From contig NC_029519.1 in NCBI RefSeq assembly GCF_001577835.2, forward strand, positions 35,230,775 to 35,294,774: 64,000 nucleotides of DNA, in the 5' to 3' direction. The stretch is from Coturnix japonica (Eukaryota > Chordata > Aves > Galliformes > Phasianidae). The position numbers and the translations under genes were made by a program. The notes beneath the pieces were generated by a model that saw only the letters and a list, made by a program, of their open reading frames with translations, had not been told where the DNA came from and made no database searches. This document shows positions 50,683-64,000 of this stretch, piece by piece; positions within the stretch are counted from its first letter, which is position 1, and every line of letters begins with the position of its first letter.

Positions 50683-53133
50683 CTTCTACCTGACTGTTTT
50701 ATTTAGAGAAGTGGTGATAAATGACTGACTCACTGCTGAAGTTCCTAAAGGTATCACTCAGTTTAGAGTTGCTGATTTTTGTTTAAAAAGTACATTTAGA
50801 ACTGGGTAATGCAATTAAAAATACATATTTTTGAATTCAAAGATGGGAGATAGGTAGTCCTGACTGTGATTGTAGGATCTGAGATTTATAGCCCACTTGT
50901 TATTCGCTCTCTAGGATGCTAATAGGATCCCAGAGCTATGTATTATTGGAATTTATGGGCAAATGGTGATGTAGCAACATGCTGAGTTGTTGGAAATTTC
51001 CATATTTGCTGTGTTTGATGGAAGACTCTTGGTGGAAATGTTTCCTAATTTGGTTTGGTTTCCTTACTGCCAGCAGATGCTTGTGAGGTTATCTAAAATA
51101 ATTTGTTCTTCTCGCTAGGAAGTACAGAATGATAGGATGAGTTGTAGTCGTGGAAGCATAAGAAATTAGTATTTCCAGCCTTTTGTGTCTGAGACTAAAT
51201 AAATGCAGCTTGAAGGGGAAATGAGGTGTCCGTTAAGCTGTGTCCATCATAAATTGTGAAAATCTACTCTACATATTCTTTCTAACACTTTAGAACACTG
51301 AGCAATGCATCTTTCTCCAAAGAAAGGGTAAATCCTGTTCTCGGGATTAAGTTCTTCTGGATCTGTGCACAAACAGAGTTTTGGTTGAATAAAAGGCACT
51401 GGGTTATCTAACTGATCTGACAGCACTTGCTCAGGGATGACAGGGAAAGATCTAAGAAACAAAACACATACCATCAATCTTACTTCGTTTCTTTTTATGT
51501 TTGCCTCACCTGGAATTCTAAGAAAAATCTGGCATCAATAGGTGATCAAAAAGCTACAGCACTGCATGTCTGTTTGTAAAAACACTGGAGCTGCTATGTA
51601 ATTTTCATCTACTAACCGTTGCAGGATGGAAGGTTATAATGGGGTCGCTATTTAGATCCAAGACTCCATGCTGACTTACACCCCAGGTAACTTAATTTGT
51701 TTGAGCTAAATGGTGAATTGTCTGCTTCCTAGATTACAAACACTTGCTATCCTTGTGTTTGTTTCTTATTCATTACTGGGTTGTACCCGTGGCACGTTTG
51801 TACTCTTTCCTGATTTATAATGGATCTCTTTATTGAATTATTGAGCAAAACTTTTAAATAAAACATCAAAGAATTCTCTTCTGCTATCAATTCTCCTACA
51901 GTCATAAGATGCATCAACCCTTAGGACCACTTTCCTCATCAGAATACTAACGCTGCTAGACTTATTCCTAAATGTGCTGTGCACTAAAATGTTCATCCAG
52001 TATAGCCTTTTTTTCCTGTGCCTTGTAAATATGCAAAAGTAGATTTCTTTTTAAAGAAATATCTATTTGCACATCTGAGGTGGCCAATAAGAGCTAACAG
52101 GTTTTTTTCTGCTTTCAATACTATTTTGCAGGTAAGGGAAAATGAAGTACTTACAGAAAATTGATTAACAAAAAATGAGGCTTAGAACAGCTTGGCATCA
52201 GTGTTTTTATTTTGTATTTTTAATGAAATATTGAAAAGAATACATTATTGATTATGTTTATATTTAAATGTTTATTTTATGTGGGCACTATTCAATAGAT
52301 ATTTCAGACATCTGGCTATTTTTTAAAGGCTAGAAATGGCTAGCTAAGATACCTGGGCTGGAAAACCCTTCTATTGTATCTTATACTCTATTACCTTGTA
52401 TTCCACCAAAGGGGAATAGGCTGTACAAAGAAAATAGCTTCCTTTGGTACTGATTTCAATAAAGGAGGTAAAGGAACTAGGCTAATATTTCTTCACTGGC
52501 AAGAGTTTTCTGTAGCCTTAGCCCAAGGTCAGTTTTGTTTTTCTGTAGCTGAGCAAGATTTTGGTCAGTGCTTGAGTAAAAATGATGAAAGAACAGCCAG
52601 CGTAGGGCTCTGAATGCAAGGACACCAACCAAGGCTCAGGAAGCCTCTGACCTGCGCTTAGGTGGGTGCAGGGAAATACGTCGAGGAAAAGGCGCTGTCA
52701 TCCTGTAGTTCTACAGGGCTCTGTTTTTTATTACCAGACACTGACAGAAATAATATATGAGCTGAGCACACTTAGGTGTATGCCACACCATACTGATGTG
52801 ATCTGTTCTTGCTCTTGTGAATTTGGCATGATCTGTGTGAGTCTGGGCAGCAGAAGGTTTTTTTGTATTGTTTGAGACCATTAGTATGTTTTCAGCTGGG
52901 ATTCTTTGAGCTCTCCTAAAAGACTGATTCCCTCCCCAGTTTAAAAACAAAGCAAAGCAAGGTAGTCATAGATGGCTCAGTATGCATTTAGATATAGAAC
53001 TGCCTTTTGGGTCCTACGACAATCCTCGTCCTTGACGGCTTCTCGTATCAAATCCTAACAATGGATTCTCATTGCTTTATGATCTGAAGTATTTTCCCTT
53101 TTGCATTCAGGGTCCTACCATTGTCTTTATTAG

Positions 53134-53137
<4 letters not shown>

Positions 53138-53177
<40 letters not shown>

Positions 53178-53205
53178 CAGGTCTTTGGGTATACACACAC
53201 ACACG
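53138..53205. repeat. (TA)n microsatellite followed by (CA)n
   Basis: An uninterrupted TA run at 53138-53173, a short spacer, then about six CA units at 53192-53205. It ends 13 bases before the mariner 5' inverted repeat. Confidence 0.95.
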
Positions 53206-53217
53206 TGCACAAACACA

Positions 53218-53755
53218 GGGGCTGATTCAGAAGCAATGCTTCCAATTTTATGTTGGCCCACAAGGTCACAGGAAGATATTAGTGGTAAGGCAGTAGAGGC
53301 TGAGCCTTCCCATTAGTATTCCATTACCTGTTGTTGCACTGTGACAGATGGCAGCAGAGGGACACTCGGATAAAATGGTGTCTGACATGGAAGTGCATCT
53401 GAACCAAAGTGGTGTAATTTAATTCCTCCATGTGGAAAAAACACCTGCTGATGTTCCTCAACACTTACTGAATGTTTCTGGAGACCAAACAGTGGGTGTG
53501 AGCACAGTGAGGTAGTGGGTGCTGCGTTTCAGCAGTGGTGACAGTGGGTCACCTCCACTGGTGCAGATTGCTCTGAGTGTGGCATGCAGGTTCTTGTTCT
53601 TTGCTAGCAAAAATACACAGCTGATGGTGGTGACTATGCTGAAAAGTCATGTTTTGTAGCTGAGAATTTGGTCTATCAAATAGTGTTATTGCACTCTTAG
53701 CTGTTGTAGTTACCAAAGTAATAAAAAAGAGGTATTACTTTTGGACCAACCAATG
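53218..53755 (+). mobile_element. mariner-like DNA transposon, internally deleted, both ends present
   Basis: Imperfect terminal inverted repeats are visible: the 5' end at about 53218-53243 (…AAGCAATGCTTCC) and the 3' end at about 53730-53752 (ATTACTTTTGGACCAACC), of the TTGGTnCAAAAGTAAT class. Between them lie the 5' leader, a transposase start (ATG at 53387), an N-terminal helix-turn-helix region (GDQTV, VSTV-like), then an abrupt switch near 53541 to the transposase C-terminus (KYTADGGDYAEK-like, AENLVYQIVLL). The DD(D/E) catalytic core is missing. Total is about 537 bases against about 1.3 kb for full mariners. Stops and frame changes mean no protein is made. Divergence suggests an old insertion. 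Confidence 0.8.
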
Positions 53756-56700
53756 TATATAGCATTTCAAATATATCCTTATTCTTTAGTTTGCAGCGTT
53801 TCTTTGAGATAGTCTCAAATAAAGCTTCTTGTTCTGTTTTCCCCAGCTAACTGTAAATCTTTTTTGCCTTTACTGCTCAAATTCTAGCAGGCATCTCTCA
53901 GGCATCTTTCAGCTTTCTATCTACTACTGTTTCTTCCCTGAGCTGTTGGAAACTCCCAAATTATACATCTGTAGCTCATGTTTCATTTGCAAGAATCATT
54001 CATTTTTGCCCTTAATTTGTGTTCCAGCTGGCACTGGGGATTGTGGCAGTCTCAGACAGTGCTGCAGTGCTTGACAGTGTAGATCCTTCTACTGACACTT
54101 GAGTGTTTTCCATCACACTCCAAGGTCTTTTTATCCGTTATTGGTTGTTTAGGTTGCTTACTAGGCTCCAACAGTGTATTTTCACTCCTGCTGTTCTCTG
54201 ATCTAAAAGCTAAATCACATAGAAGATAAAGGAGACAAGGTTTTTGTGGGTTGTTTTTTTTCCCCCCCATATGTTCCTAAACTTTTCCCTGCCCAACTGG
54301 TCTAGTACAAATAATATAACTCCACAGTTAGCAGTGGGTCAGAAGATGCTGCTGTGTTGGAAGTTGTGTGAGGCAGTATAGCCCTTTGCTAGTGGAAGTT
54401 GTTTTCTCCTACTTCAGTTGCAGCTGATCTCTTTAGACCCGTGGGGTCACTGGCTTTGCAATTTGGATTCCCTGAGATCTGAACTGCGCTTTGCTGTACA
54501 AGTCTGAGAAGCCAGGTTTATTGCTTACATTTTGTGAAACATGTTCTGAAGACAAAAAAGCTAAATGTTCAGTGTGGTAGCTGCCTTCTGAGACCTTGAA
54601 ATTTTTCTAAGAGGTGCAACTGTTCTGTAATTAAGAGGGAGAAATGCCAAAGCATTATTTTCTGATAGTTGCTATGCCTCCCGTGGACACTGTATAGGAA
54701 CTGCACTGCAGATCTCTAACAAGATGTTCCCTTTCTATATCCTTTCCTTTTCTTAAGCCATGCCACAGCCAGCTTTCCACAGTTTAGTAGTAGTTTGATT
54801 TTTGACTCATGGCAGAAATCTGATAAAGGCTGCTTCTGTCTTGCATTTGTGGAGATGTAAAGAAGTCCAGCAGGGAGCTCAGCAATCAAACATCTCTGAA
54901 AGCAAACCACATGCAAAGGTCAGAGACAAAGGCTTCTCATGTCTAGTAGGGAGTAGAGGAACTTTTGCCAGCCTCCAGCTTCTTCCAAACCTGTGCTGGA
55001 AGATGAGAAAGGTCCCTGTCCTCTTGGCATTGTTACAAGAGTGAATGCGTGTGTGTGTGAATAGGTACTGCAAGGAGAATGAACATCATACCAGAATAAA
55101 AAATTGTACTGAATAATAGAATGAAATTTCATAATGGTGTCAACAACAGCAAAGAACTCTCCAGGTTAAACAAACTTCTATGTGCTGCTCTCAGTGGTGA
55201 ACGTGTGAGTTGTGGTTCTTGTAAGCAGACATGAATCAGAGAAGTTCACTTGCGCTCCTTGAGAGATATAACATCTCGTTTTTCTCTCTAGCACAACAGC
55301 AAGTTCTATGATCACAGTTGTATGGGAAATTGGTAATCACAGCCTGAACCTCTGATTAATCAGCTGAGCCAAGTGTAGGGTCAGCTGTGGGAGCACAGGT
55401 GAGAGTAATTTAGCTGTAATTCAGCTCTACCTCCTCTAGACCTCATTTAAGGGCTGACCACCACTAAGGCAGCATCTCTTGGAGGTTACTCCTTGGTAGA
55501 GATTGCCTCAGCATTTCCCAGTGAAGGCATCCATATCGGTGAGTTTTTCCCTATAAATAACCTTTTGATTATCTGTTGCCGTCTTTGTTACCATCTTTGT
55601 ATCATTCCACCTTACAACTGTCTTGCAGAGAAGGAATAATAAGGTAATGAGAAAGCATGAGAATATGATGGAGCATAAATGGTTTTCACATGAATACAAA
55701 TGCATTGCTCCCAACCATTGAACCTATACTTTAAAAGAATCATCATGCATTTGGTGCCAGGAGCACTTTCCAAATATCATGCCATCTGTAGAATACTACG
55801 GTAAATTCATTCGCACATCTGCTTGGGAGCATACCCTTCCTTTAAAAACCAAACCAAACAAACAAAACCCACCACCACAACACCCCCCCTAAAGCCCCAC
55901 AGTTTTTTGATCATATCTTAGAGTGAACTATACTAGACTTAAAGCAGAATGCTGTTGAGAGGATTATGTTTTTCCATTTCTTTTCTTGGGCTAGAGGAGT
56001 TGTTTTCTCAAAACGGCAAAATGCAGTTACTAAAGTATCAGTCTACAACGTGGTGCTGTATACAATATTTTCATCTTCAAGAGAGATTTCAACACAAATT
56101 TGCTTCTTGCCCTAAAGTGTATGGTCAACAGAAATGACTGTGACAGCCCTAATGGTAATGGTGTGAAAGAGAGGTTTTCTTTTCCATATTAATTCCTCTT
56201 ACAGCACATTAGCTGGCAGTGTGCATGCTGTATACAACTCTCATAGTGGGCAGGTGAGCTCACAACAAGAGATTGCCACTCCTTATCTGCTTTGAGGTGA
56301 TTGTATATTTAATTAGCTGGGAATCTTCAGCATGGGGAAGGCCTCTATGTGAGGGTGTTTATAAAGATATGTACAAAAATGAATTGTTTTGAGGTAATGA
56401 CTTACAATTGCTTGTTCACTTTTTTTCCTAACATAAGAACTGGAGACTAGCCAATAAAATGATCTAGCAGCATGTTTACAATTCAAAGAGGGGAGAAATT
56501 ATGGAAGGTGTAACTTACACAGTTACATTTCTGTTGTAAGATGCCTTGGATGCAGTAAACGTGTTCTTGTCAGGCAAATTCACAGGGAAACATAATGATG
56601 TAGACTTGAAGCCCAGGTTCAGGAGATCTTTATGTTGTGGAAAGAAGACAGTATCAATCTATCCTTATCACTTCCTTGTATTCTTTTCCTTCTGATTACC

Positions 56701-59700
56701 TGCTACTGACCTAGAGAGACCTTTGGCTTGGACTGGTGTCCTGCAGCCGTTCTTGTACTAGTGAATGTAGCTTTAGTATTCTAAGCTCGGTAACATGTCT
56801 GACTGTATTGTCTTGATATTTTTCTTTAGCTTATGCAGTTGCCAACCTTTGTCTATGTGTGATTTTGTACAAAATATTGCAAAGACATGAGTATATTACA
56901 GAACAACTGCTTTTGCACAGTACACAGCAAGAGATACTGTTAAAGAAAAAGGTAGGTTCTTCTGTGTGATTGGCCAAAGAATTCAAAGCAGATGTCTACT
57001 CAAGGGAACAAAAGTTTTCTTTATGTTGGGAAATACCGATTGTAATCATCTTCACAGTTGCCTTTTTTTGCAATCAGAACCCAAGCCTCTTCAATGTCTT
57101 TAATTTCTGCTAGTATGTTTTCTGTTTAAATGTTTGAATCTGTGGTACAGAGGTAGACTTTACACAAGTGACATTTAGAAAGTATTTGATAACTTTACAG
57201 GACATGTAGCGATCATTAGTTGGTTGAAATGAAAAGAATTATGGCATAGGCATGGTAGTAGAAGTCTTAGGCAGTTCTTTCTCTGAGTTGCTATGGAACA
57301 TAGTCAGGCATTATCTGGAACTACTGAGGCAGAATTAATCAGAACTCCTGCAGTCTCACCTGTCTCAGCTATAGCATATTTAGCAATATATCATCTGTTA
57401 TATATGTTAGTGGATTCTCTGCATCATCCTTTCACTTCTGCAGGCGGTGTTTGGCATCTTAGGATGCTGTCAAGTGGCAGCAGTTGGTGGGAGGCCAGGG
57501 AAAAGTGAAGGGGAAAAATTGCTCTTGCTCCTTCCTCCCTGCACTCATCTCTTCTTCAGTGAGATCATTCTGCCTTGTAGCCACTGAAGTGTCTCTTTTA
57601 CTCCTTTCTCACTGTCCTCCTGTAGGAACATGAGTAGACAAAGGAAAAACAAAACCAATGTCTTATTTATTATTTTTTATAAAGGATGAAAGGTGGGAGG
57701 GAGAAGAGGGAAGAGACAGGGATGAAGATATCAGGAGATACCAGTGAGAGGTGGATAGCTAAATTTTTAATAACACTTATAAACATCAATGGTTTAGTTT
57801 GTTAATGGCAGGATGTCATGGACTCTTTAAATTGTAAACTTATTAAGGTCTTTATAGCTTGCTTTTGTAGCAAAATGCTCTGCAGCCTTAGAGTAGTTGC
57901 TTGCTAGGAAAGGCATTTCCTTTCTGCATCTTCTAGCTCCCTGCACCTTTAAAAACAGAGAACAGTGTAACCCATGACAATCTGATGAAAAACAACCATA
58001 TTTAAAACTACTACAGTAACTTTGTTCAGCTTCTTCTCTCCCATCCCCCCAGATCTCAATTATGGCAGATGAGAAAAATGCCACAGGTGCCCCTCAGTTC
58101 CTTCACTTGTCAGACATTCTCATGGCTCATTTCACACCCAGGCTAGCCTGACGTTAAAAGGTATGTTCAGTCTTCTAATTTATGGTTAACAAGTCCATAT
58201 TATCTTTGTAATCCCTGCTGCCGTGCAATAACAATTTCCAGCATAGGTTCTACTGAGAGCTACAAATAATTTTTTGAAAGTTTACTGATAATAAGAAACA
58301 GTTCTTGAGGAATGAGAGGAAGCTTATTATAATAAATGTTTGCAGGTGTTAAATGAAGAGCATAGTTGAAATACACGTATGTAACAGCCTATTAAACCAG
58401 AGTCTCATAATAAGAGATGGATAGTGATAAGGAAGCCTATATATTTTACAGCTCAGAAATTAATTTCTTAGACTTCCATCGTTCAAGGAAATCACATTCA
58501 AATCACTGTTCAAGTGACATGAATTTTCATACTTGCAGTAATCTCCTGTATTGACAGTACATCAAAAATAGTTCCCTGAAGAATAAGGCTAATTTTCTAA
58601 CTCAGTCAGCCCTCACTTTGAAGTTTGAATTGGGATGGTGATGGAAAAGTTTCTGCAAAGGTTGGAGTACAGAGCCTTAAAGCATTCTTTATTCTTTCAG
58701 TATAATGATGGCAAATCTACCCTCTCTCATTTCAACCCTTTGAATAAGTTCCTAAATCAGAGAAAGGTAGTTTCACCTTGCTATGCTTAACTCTTTCAGT
58801 TCCTTTCTCTGCTAGATCTTGTGCAACTGCTGTTAATCTTTCATGACATCTTATTTCAAGATTTTGATTAATCTTACAAAAGTGAAACTCTTAACAAGGC
58901 TTTTGCATATCTAATAGGTGCGTGTTAATTAATTACATGCAGTGTTTGAAGAGGGAAGATATGCAGGGCTGGGCTGCCAATGTGGTACCGAAGAGCTAGG
59001 AACATGCCTATTGAAGAGGGGAGGTCCCATTCAGAAAGGCCTACAACAGCTGTGCCTTTTCTCCAGGACAGAAAGTTCTACTGATCCTTCCTGGCTCTTC
59101 CAAAGATGCTGAGGTGGCACATTTTTGCTGAGTCCTCACCTTCCATTGCTGTCCTCGGTCCAGTCTTGCGCTCTGTGTGCCAACCCCTGTGCAGCAGTGA
59201 TGTAAAACCATCTGTGCTCCAGCAGCACCCTAGCACTTGCTAAGGGATACTCTTTTGGATGTGATGTTGAAGAAATAATGTAATCTCATAAATCAACACT
59301 TCTTAATATTGACTTAGATGTTTTATGAAAATGTACCAACGCTACTATTGAACTGTATGTTTAAAAGTTTAGCTTCTCTTCCTCTTGCAAAATGGAAACT
59401 ATCCCTTCTCTGCTTTGCTTCTTTTCAGTGCTTGTGTGGTGGCTTTTAAGTGTTCAAAATTAAGTGCTGCTGCTGCAGGTTGCACTGTGGTTCAGATGGG
59501 CGTGAGCAACCAATGCTGTTCATGTGCTGCATTTTCTGTTTGAGGGTGTGTCTGACTTGGTGGTGTGATTTCAGTCCATCTGCTTTGCTTGCAGGCCATA
59601 ATACAGCCACTGTCACTCTGTTGCTAAGTTGATGACTGTCAGTATTTGGAGGCAAGTAGGTAATTATTCAGGTTTCTCTTTCTACTGTGATGCACTCTGA

Positions 59701-62600
59701 AGCACTCTGAAATTTTTAAGATCTATCAACATAATTATGTATTTTTGGCCCCGATGACAAATTTCACTCAAATGTAGGCTAGGGTAAGTCCACACAGTAG
59801 ATGTTTATTTCATGGGAGGGCACACTGGAAGTGCAAAACTAAAAGATGCTCCAGTGTCACAAGTAAATGGGAAGTAGTAAGGTAAGAAGTAGGTAAGAAG
59901 ATGCTAACTCCCACAGCTTCCACTGTGGGAGTAATGAAGCGGAAGGCACAAGTTCATAGAAAAAGAAGAATAATCCAAACAAAACCAAATGCCCCTCTAA
60001 ATTCATCTTCTCCTTTCTGAAAGCAAGGCTGTGTCAGGCACACAGGGTCCTGCTACAGTTGATGACAAGGTGAGGAGGGGCAGGCCTGTCTGGGAAGGCT
60101 CTCCTGTGCTTGCCCCATGGCACCGGCTGCCCAGTGGGTGTCCTGCCCTGCTGGCTAGCAGCAGTGGCCATCTCCAGTGTGCTGAATGAGCCACTACAGC
60201 CACCAGTGTTCTGGGCTGTGTGTTACTGTCATTCCTACATCACAGAGTTTGTTTCAAATTACCCTGAATTGTGGGGCAGACACTGATGGGAGTTTTGGAC
60301 TCAGTGACAGAGAAGGTCGTTCAGCTGGTGCTGAGCAGAGCTGGGACGCAGCTCAACATGGTGCTTGTGGTGTGGCTGCTGTGCATCCCCCAGTTTTAAC
60401 CTCTAGGATTTGCAGCAGCTCCAGGATGTTACATTCTGCACAGGCACAAGTTGACCAAAATAAAGTCCTTCTGAGAATGTGACATTTTCTATGTGTGAGA
60501 CAAAGTGTAAAAGAAGATAGGAGAATTTACATAATCTTGGTTCATCTACAAGTTCTGTTTGTGTATGGGCTTACTGAGCAAGTTTCAAGTTGAGGCATTT
60601 CAGACCTTGTTACTACCCTTGCAACAAAGCAAGTCTTACCTTTTTTTACACTGGAAAAACAGATTCTTTTATAATCTTGCACAGAGTAGTTTAAAGAAGC
60701 CTTTGCTTGCTCTAAGTTGCTGCGTTGTTAACAGTAAATTGCAGAGCTGAATTGGCAAATCTTATTGATGCTGCAGACTCAGTGCTTCTGACCACAAAAA
60801 TGTGAAGACTGGCATATTGCTGCTATGGTCAACATTAGTAGAATGAATGGACTTCATATGCCTGATCTTGTGCTTTTACACTGTATTGACAGTTGGAATT
60901 AACAGCAGGGAAGAAAATGTTAAAGGTTCATAGGCAAGGGAAGCGTGACTGGCTGCCAGTAATTGGCAGTAACCGTGATTTAAAAGTCAAATAAGCATGT
61001 AGCTCCTGAATGAGCAGAAGCGCTCCTGAAGAGCAGTTGTTTATCTGAAAAATTATTCAAATGGCATGATGGAGTTTCTCACTGAATGTTGTGATGGTTT
61101 CCAGAACTAGTTTTCTTGCTCTGAACACAAAAAGGGGGAGAGAAACCACATTGCCAAATCTAAAAGTGCAATCTGGAGTCTGAATGAATGCAAGGGGTTT
61201 TTTATTCCTTAAGCCTAGCGGGTGGCCAAAAGTAGAGCTTTGCTTGCATCAGTTTGTTCCCCATGTTGTCAGTAATATCCTCAGTGATTCCTGCTCTTGT
61301 GCGTTGCAATTTTTTTGACCGGGTATAACTCATATGGCTGGGCTGGTTCTCAAGCTAAGGGCAAGTATATTGTCTCTGTGCTGGCTCCTCACAGATTGTG
61401 GCAGTAAAAATGCAGAGATTAGAAACTGACACAGAATAATGCAGAAATGAGGAAGAGGAGAATTTCCTCACAGTTAAGTTTCTTAATAGTACCTTTCAGG
61501 ATTTTGGAAACCTTCAAAAGTGGTGTTATGCTCTTCTATCACCATAACCTATTTTGAACAGCTACGAACTAAAATACACAGATTTGTCTGATTTGGTGCA
61601 TTGTCACACCCAGCAACTGAAGGCAAGACTGGATAGTATCTCTGGGTCGTGCTCACGTGCATGTGTTTACACAGCTCAGCTTTCTCCTGTGCAGGCTGTG
61701 CTGTGACATGTGCAGGGGGAATAGAGGGCAGATATTATCGCTGCTGACCCAGTAGACAAGCACAAGAATAGCTATCATGACCGCAGGAAGAAACAGGGTT
61801 TGCTAGGAGGGTAATGGCATAGTGATATCTTGCTTTGATCAGAAAGGCACTAGACATTCCCTGGCCCTAGGAGCACTGAGTGCCAAAAGCCGTCACACAC
61901 AGAGTGTATGCTCTGTGCCATCTGGGACATGGGTTCTAGGAAAGGGGACACTGGACTGGTGTAAGCTGCTACTGTGGAGTTGCTGAAGTCCTGAGGCAGG
62001 TACAGCTTACACCATCTGGTGATCTGCCTGAGTTCATTATGGCAGAGGGATGTCTAGGATTTCATTCTCTACGGTGCTTTGACCATACCCGTCTCCTTTT
62101 CCCCTTAAGAGTCAGTCAAAACAAAGCCCATTTTAAAAGAAATGAATGTAGAAAACGTGAAACGTAAGGATCTTTTACAGAGTGTCTTTTACAGTGCTGG
62201 GGACATAAAACAGAGCAGTGGAAGATAAGCCGTTATGTATGTTGAGGAAGTCTAAGAATAAAGATTATAGGCAAACAGTCTACCTTTCTTTACAAGGCCT
62301 TGATTTACATCCCTGAAATCTCAAATTTAGCTATTACAATGAAGTCCTGTTACGCACAGAGCTGACTTTTTTATCACCACTTAAAATCTAATTAATCCGT
62401 ATCGAAGCACAAAGATTTCTGTTGTGTTTTAGGGTGAGGGGTCATAGAGCCTTCTTTGTTCATCCTCAGGCTTGTAATCATCAGGCATTGGGATATAATT
62501 TTACCAAGCAAATTGGAAGGTAACAGATCAAATCCTTATCGGAAAGACTAACTCATGGTTTAGTAAAGTCCTTCGTCCTTTATGTGAAACATTATATTCG
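53756..62600. other. gene-free interval, part 3 (mariner to claudin promoter)
   Basis: No coding exon, RNA gene or repeat family was recognised. WWC2, expected beyond the claudin on the opposite strand by synteny, has no exon here. Confidence 0.5.
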
Positions 62601-62627
62601 TGAAGAACAAAAAAGTGCTTGAGAGCT

Positions 62628-62633
62628 TATAAA
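62628..62633 (+). promoter_or_regulatory. CLDN22: TATA-like box upstream of the claudin gene
   Basis: TATAAA lies 137 bases before the claudin ATG, predicting a start near 62660 and a 5' UTR of about 110 bases without an intron. No CpG island is present, which fits a tissue-restricted gene. Function is inferred from position. Confidence 0.5.
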
Positions 62634-62676
62634 GGGTTAATAGCAAGGGCTTATATTTGGGGCAGCAGAGTACTAA

Positions 62677-63423
<747 letters not shown>

Positions 63424-64000
63424 AACCAAAGGTTTTAAGCAGGACAGAAAGACTGCCCTATCTTTTCCAAACTCCAGTGCAAGCCAGCACTTTGTTCCAG
63501 TAGTAATTCAAAGGACTCTTTGTTACTTAGCTGATTTCCTAAACTTTTTCTCCATAACTGGTACCTGAAAATGGTTTATTTTCTCACCTGCTGAACTATT
63601 TAAAATGTTTCACAGGAGAACTTTATTTTTCATAACTATGTAGAAAAGGTGTTTTTGTTTTCTCAAGCGCACAGTAAAATTCTGAAAATGAATATGTTTG
63701 TTCCATGGCATGTTGGCTTTTAACCAAAATAAGCTTCCTTTTCATACAAAGCCAATGAACTGAGCCTCAAAGCTTGATTCCCTGTTGCAATTTTCCACTT
63801 GCCTAATGCAGTGACATGGGAACTTTTCCCCACATCCTTAACGCTCTACAAGCACGCATTGCCTCCAATTGTTTTTTGTGGACAAGCAAATTGTGCAAAC
63901 TAGAGATTTCTGGAATGCTACCATGATTTGCAGATGTCTTTTTGTGCATGGGACATTACGATGTGGTGCTTTGTACCCAGGAAGTCGTGTTCGGGATCTC
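63424..64000 (+). other. CLDN22: claudin 3' UTR, partial
   Basis: AT-rich sequence after the TAA stop. No canonical AATAAA was seen before the window end; an AATAAG occurs near 63727. The 3' UTR therefore probably continues beyond 64000, or uses a variant signal. No other gene is visible here. Confidence 0.45.

Larger units (their letters stand above)
38050..53137. other. gene-free interval, part 2
   Basis: Outside the CR1 fragments, SINE and simple repeats, I see only AT-rich unique sequence. Stretches such as 47030-47330 are low in repeats and could be conserved non-coding DNA; that is a guess from composition. Confidence 0.5.

Overview
The window is vertebrate nuclear DNA, almost certainly from a bird. 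Interspersed repeats are few and are mostly CR1-clade LINE fragments, including CR1 3' ends with the ATTCTATG octamer tail. There is one internally deleted mariner copy and one tRNA-derived SINE with a CR1 tail. The three coding genes are orthologues of human 4q35.1 genes in the same relative order and orientation: WWC2 side, CLDN22/24, CDKN2AIP, ING2, RWDD4 side. The species cannot be fixed from the sequence alone.

Layout. 1-13.4 kb: no protein-coding exon seen; it holds an AT microsatellite and two CTCF-like motifs in convergent orientation. 13.4-16.2 kb: ING2 on the minus strand, two coding exons, with its promoter in a CpG island at about 15.7-16.95 kb. 17.7-18.3 kb: a second, smaller CpG-rich segment with promoter-type motifs (kappaB, CACGTG, octamer, near-NRF1) and no assigned gene. 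19.5-23.4 kb: CDKN2AIP (CARF) on the minus strand, three coding exons, CpG-island promoter at about 22.8-23.4 kb. 23.4-62.6 kb: a 39-kb gene-free interval with CR1 fragments, the mariner copy, the SINE and simple repeats. 62.6-64 kb: an intronless claudin of the CLDN22/CLDN24 type on the plus strand with a TATA-like box; its 3' UTR runs towards the window end.

The genes are not a functional operon. They are neighbours by conserved synteny: ING2 (PHD-finger chromatin reader acting on p53 and HDAC pathways) and CDKN2AIP (ARF- and p53-pathway partner with an XRN2-binding domain) both act in growth arrest and senescence; the claudin is a tight-junction membrane protein.

The least expected items are the bipartite tRNA-derived SINE fused to a CR1 tail (49.37-49.55 kb), the orphan promoter-like CpG segment between ING2 and the CDKN2AIP 3' end, two successive 13-14-residue tandem repeat tracts inside CDKN2AIP, and the short end-complete mariner derivative. 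I did not find a convincing new multi-gene system.
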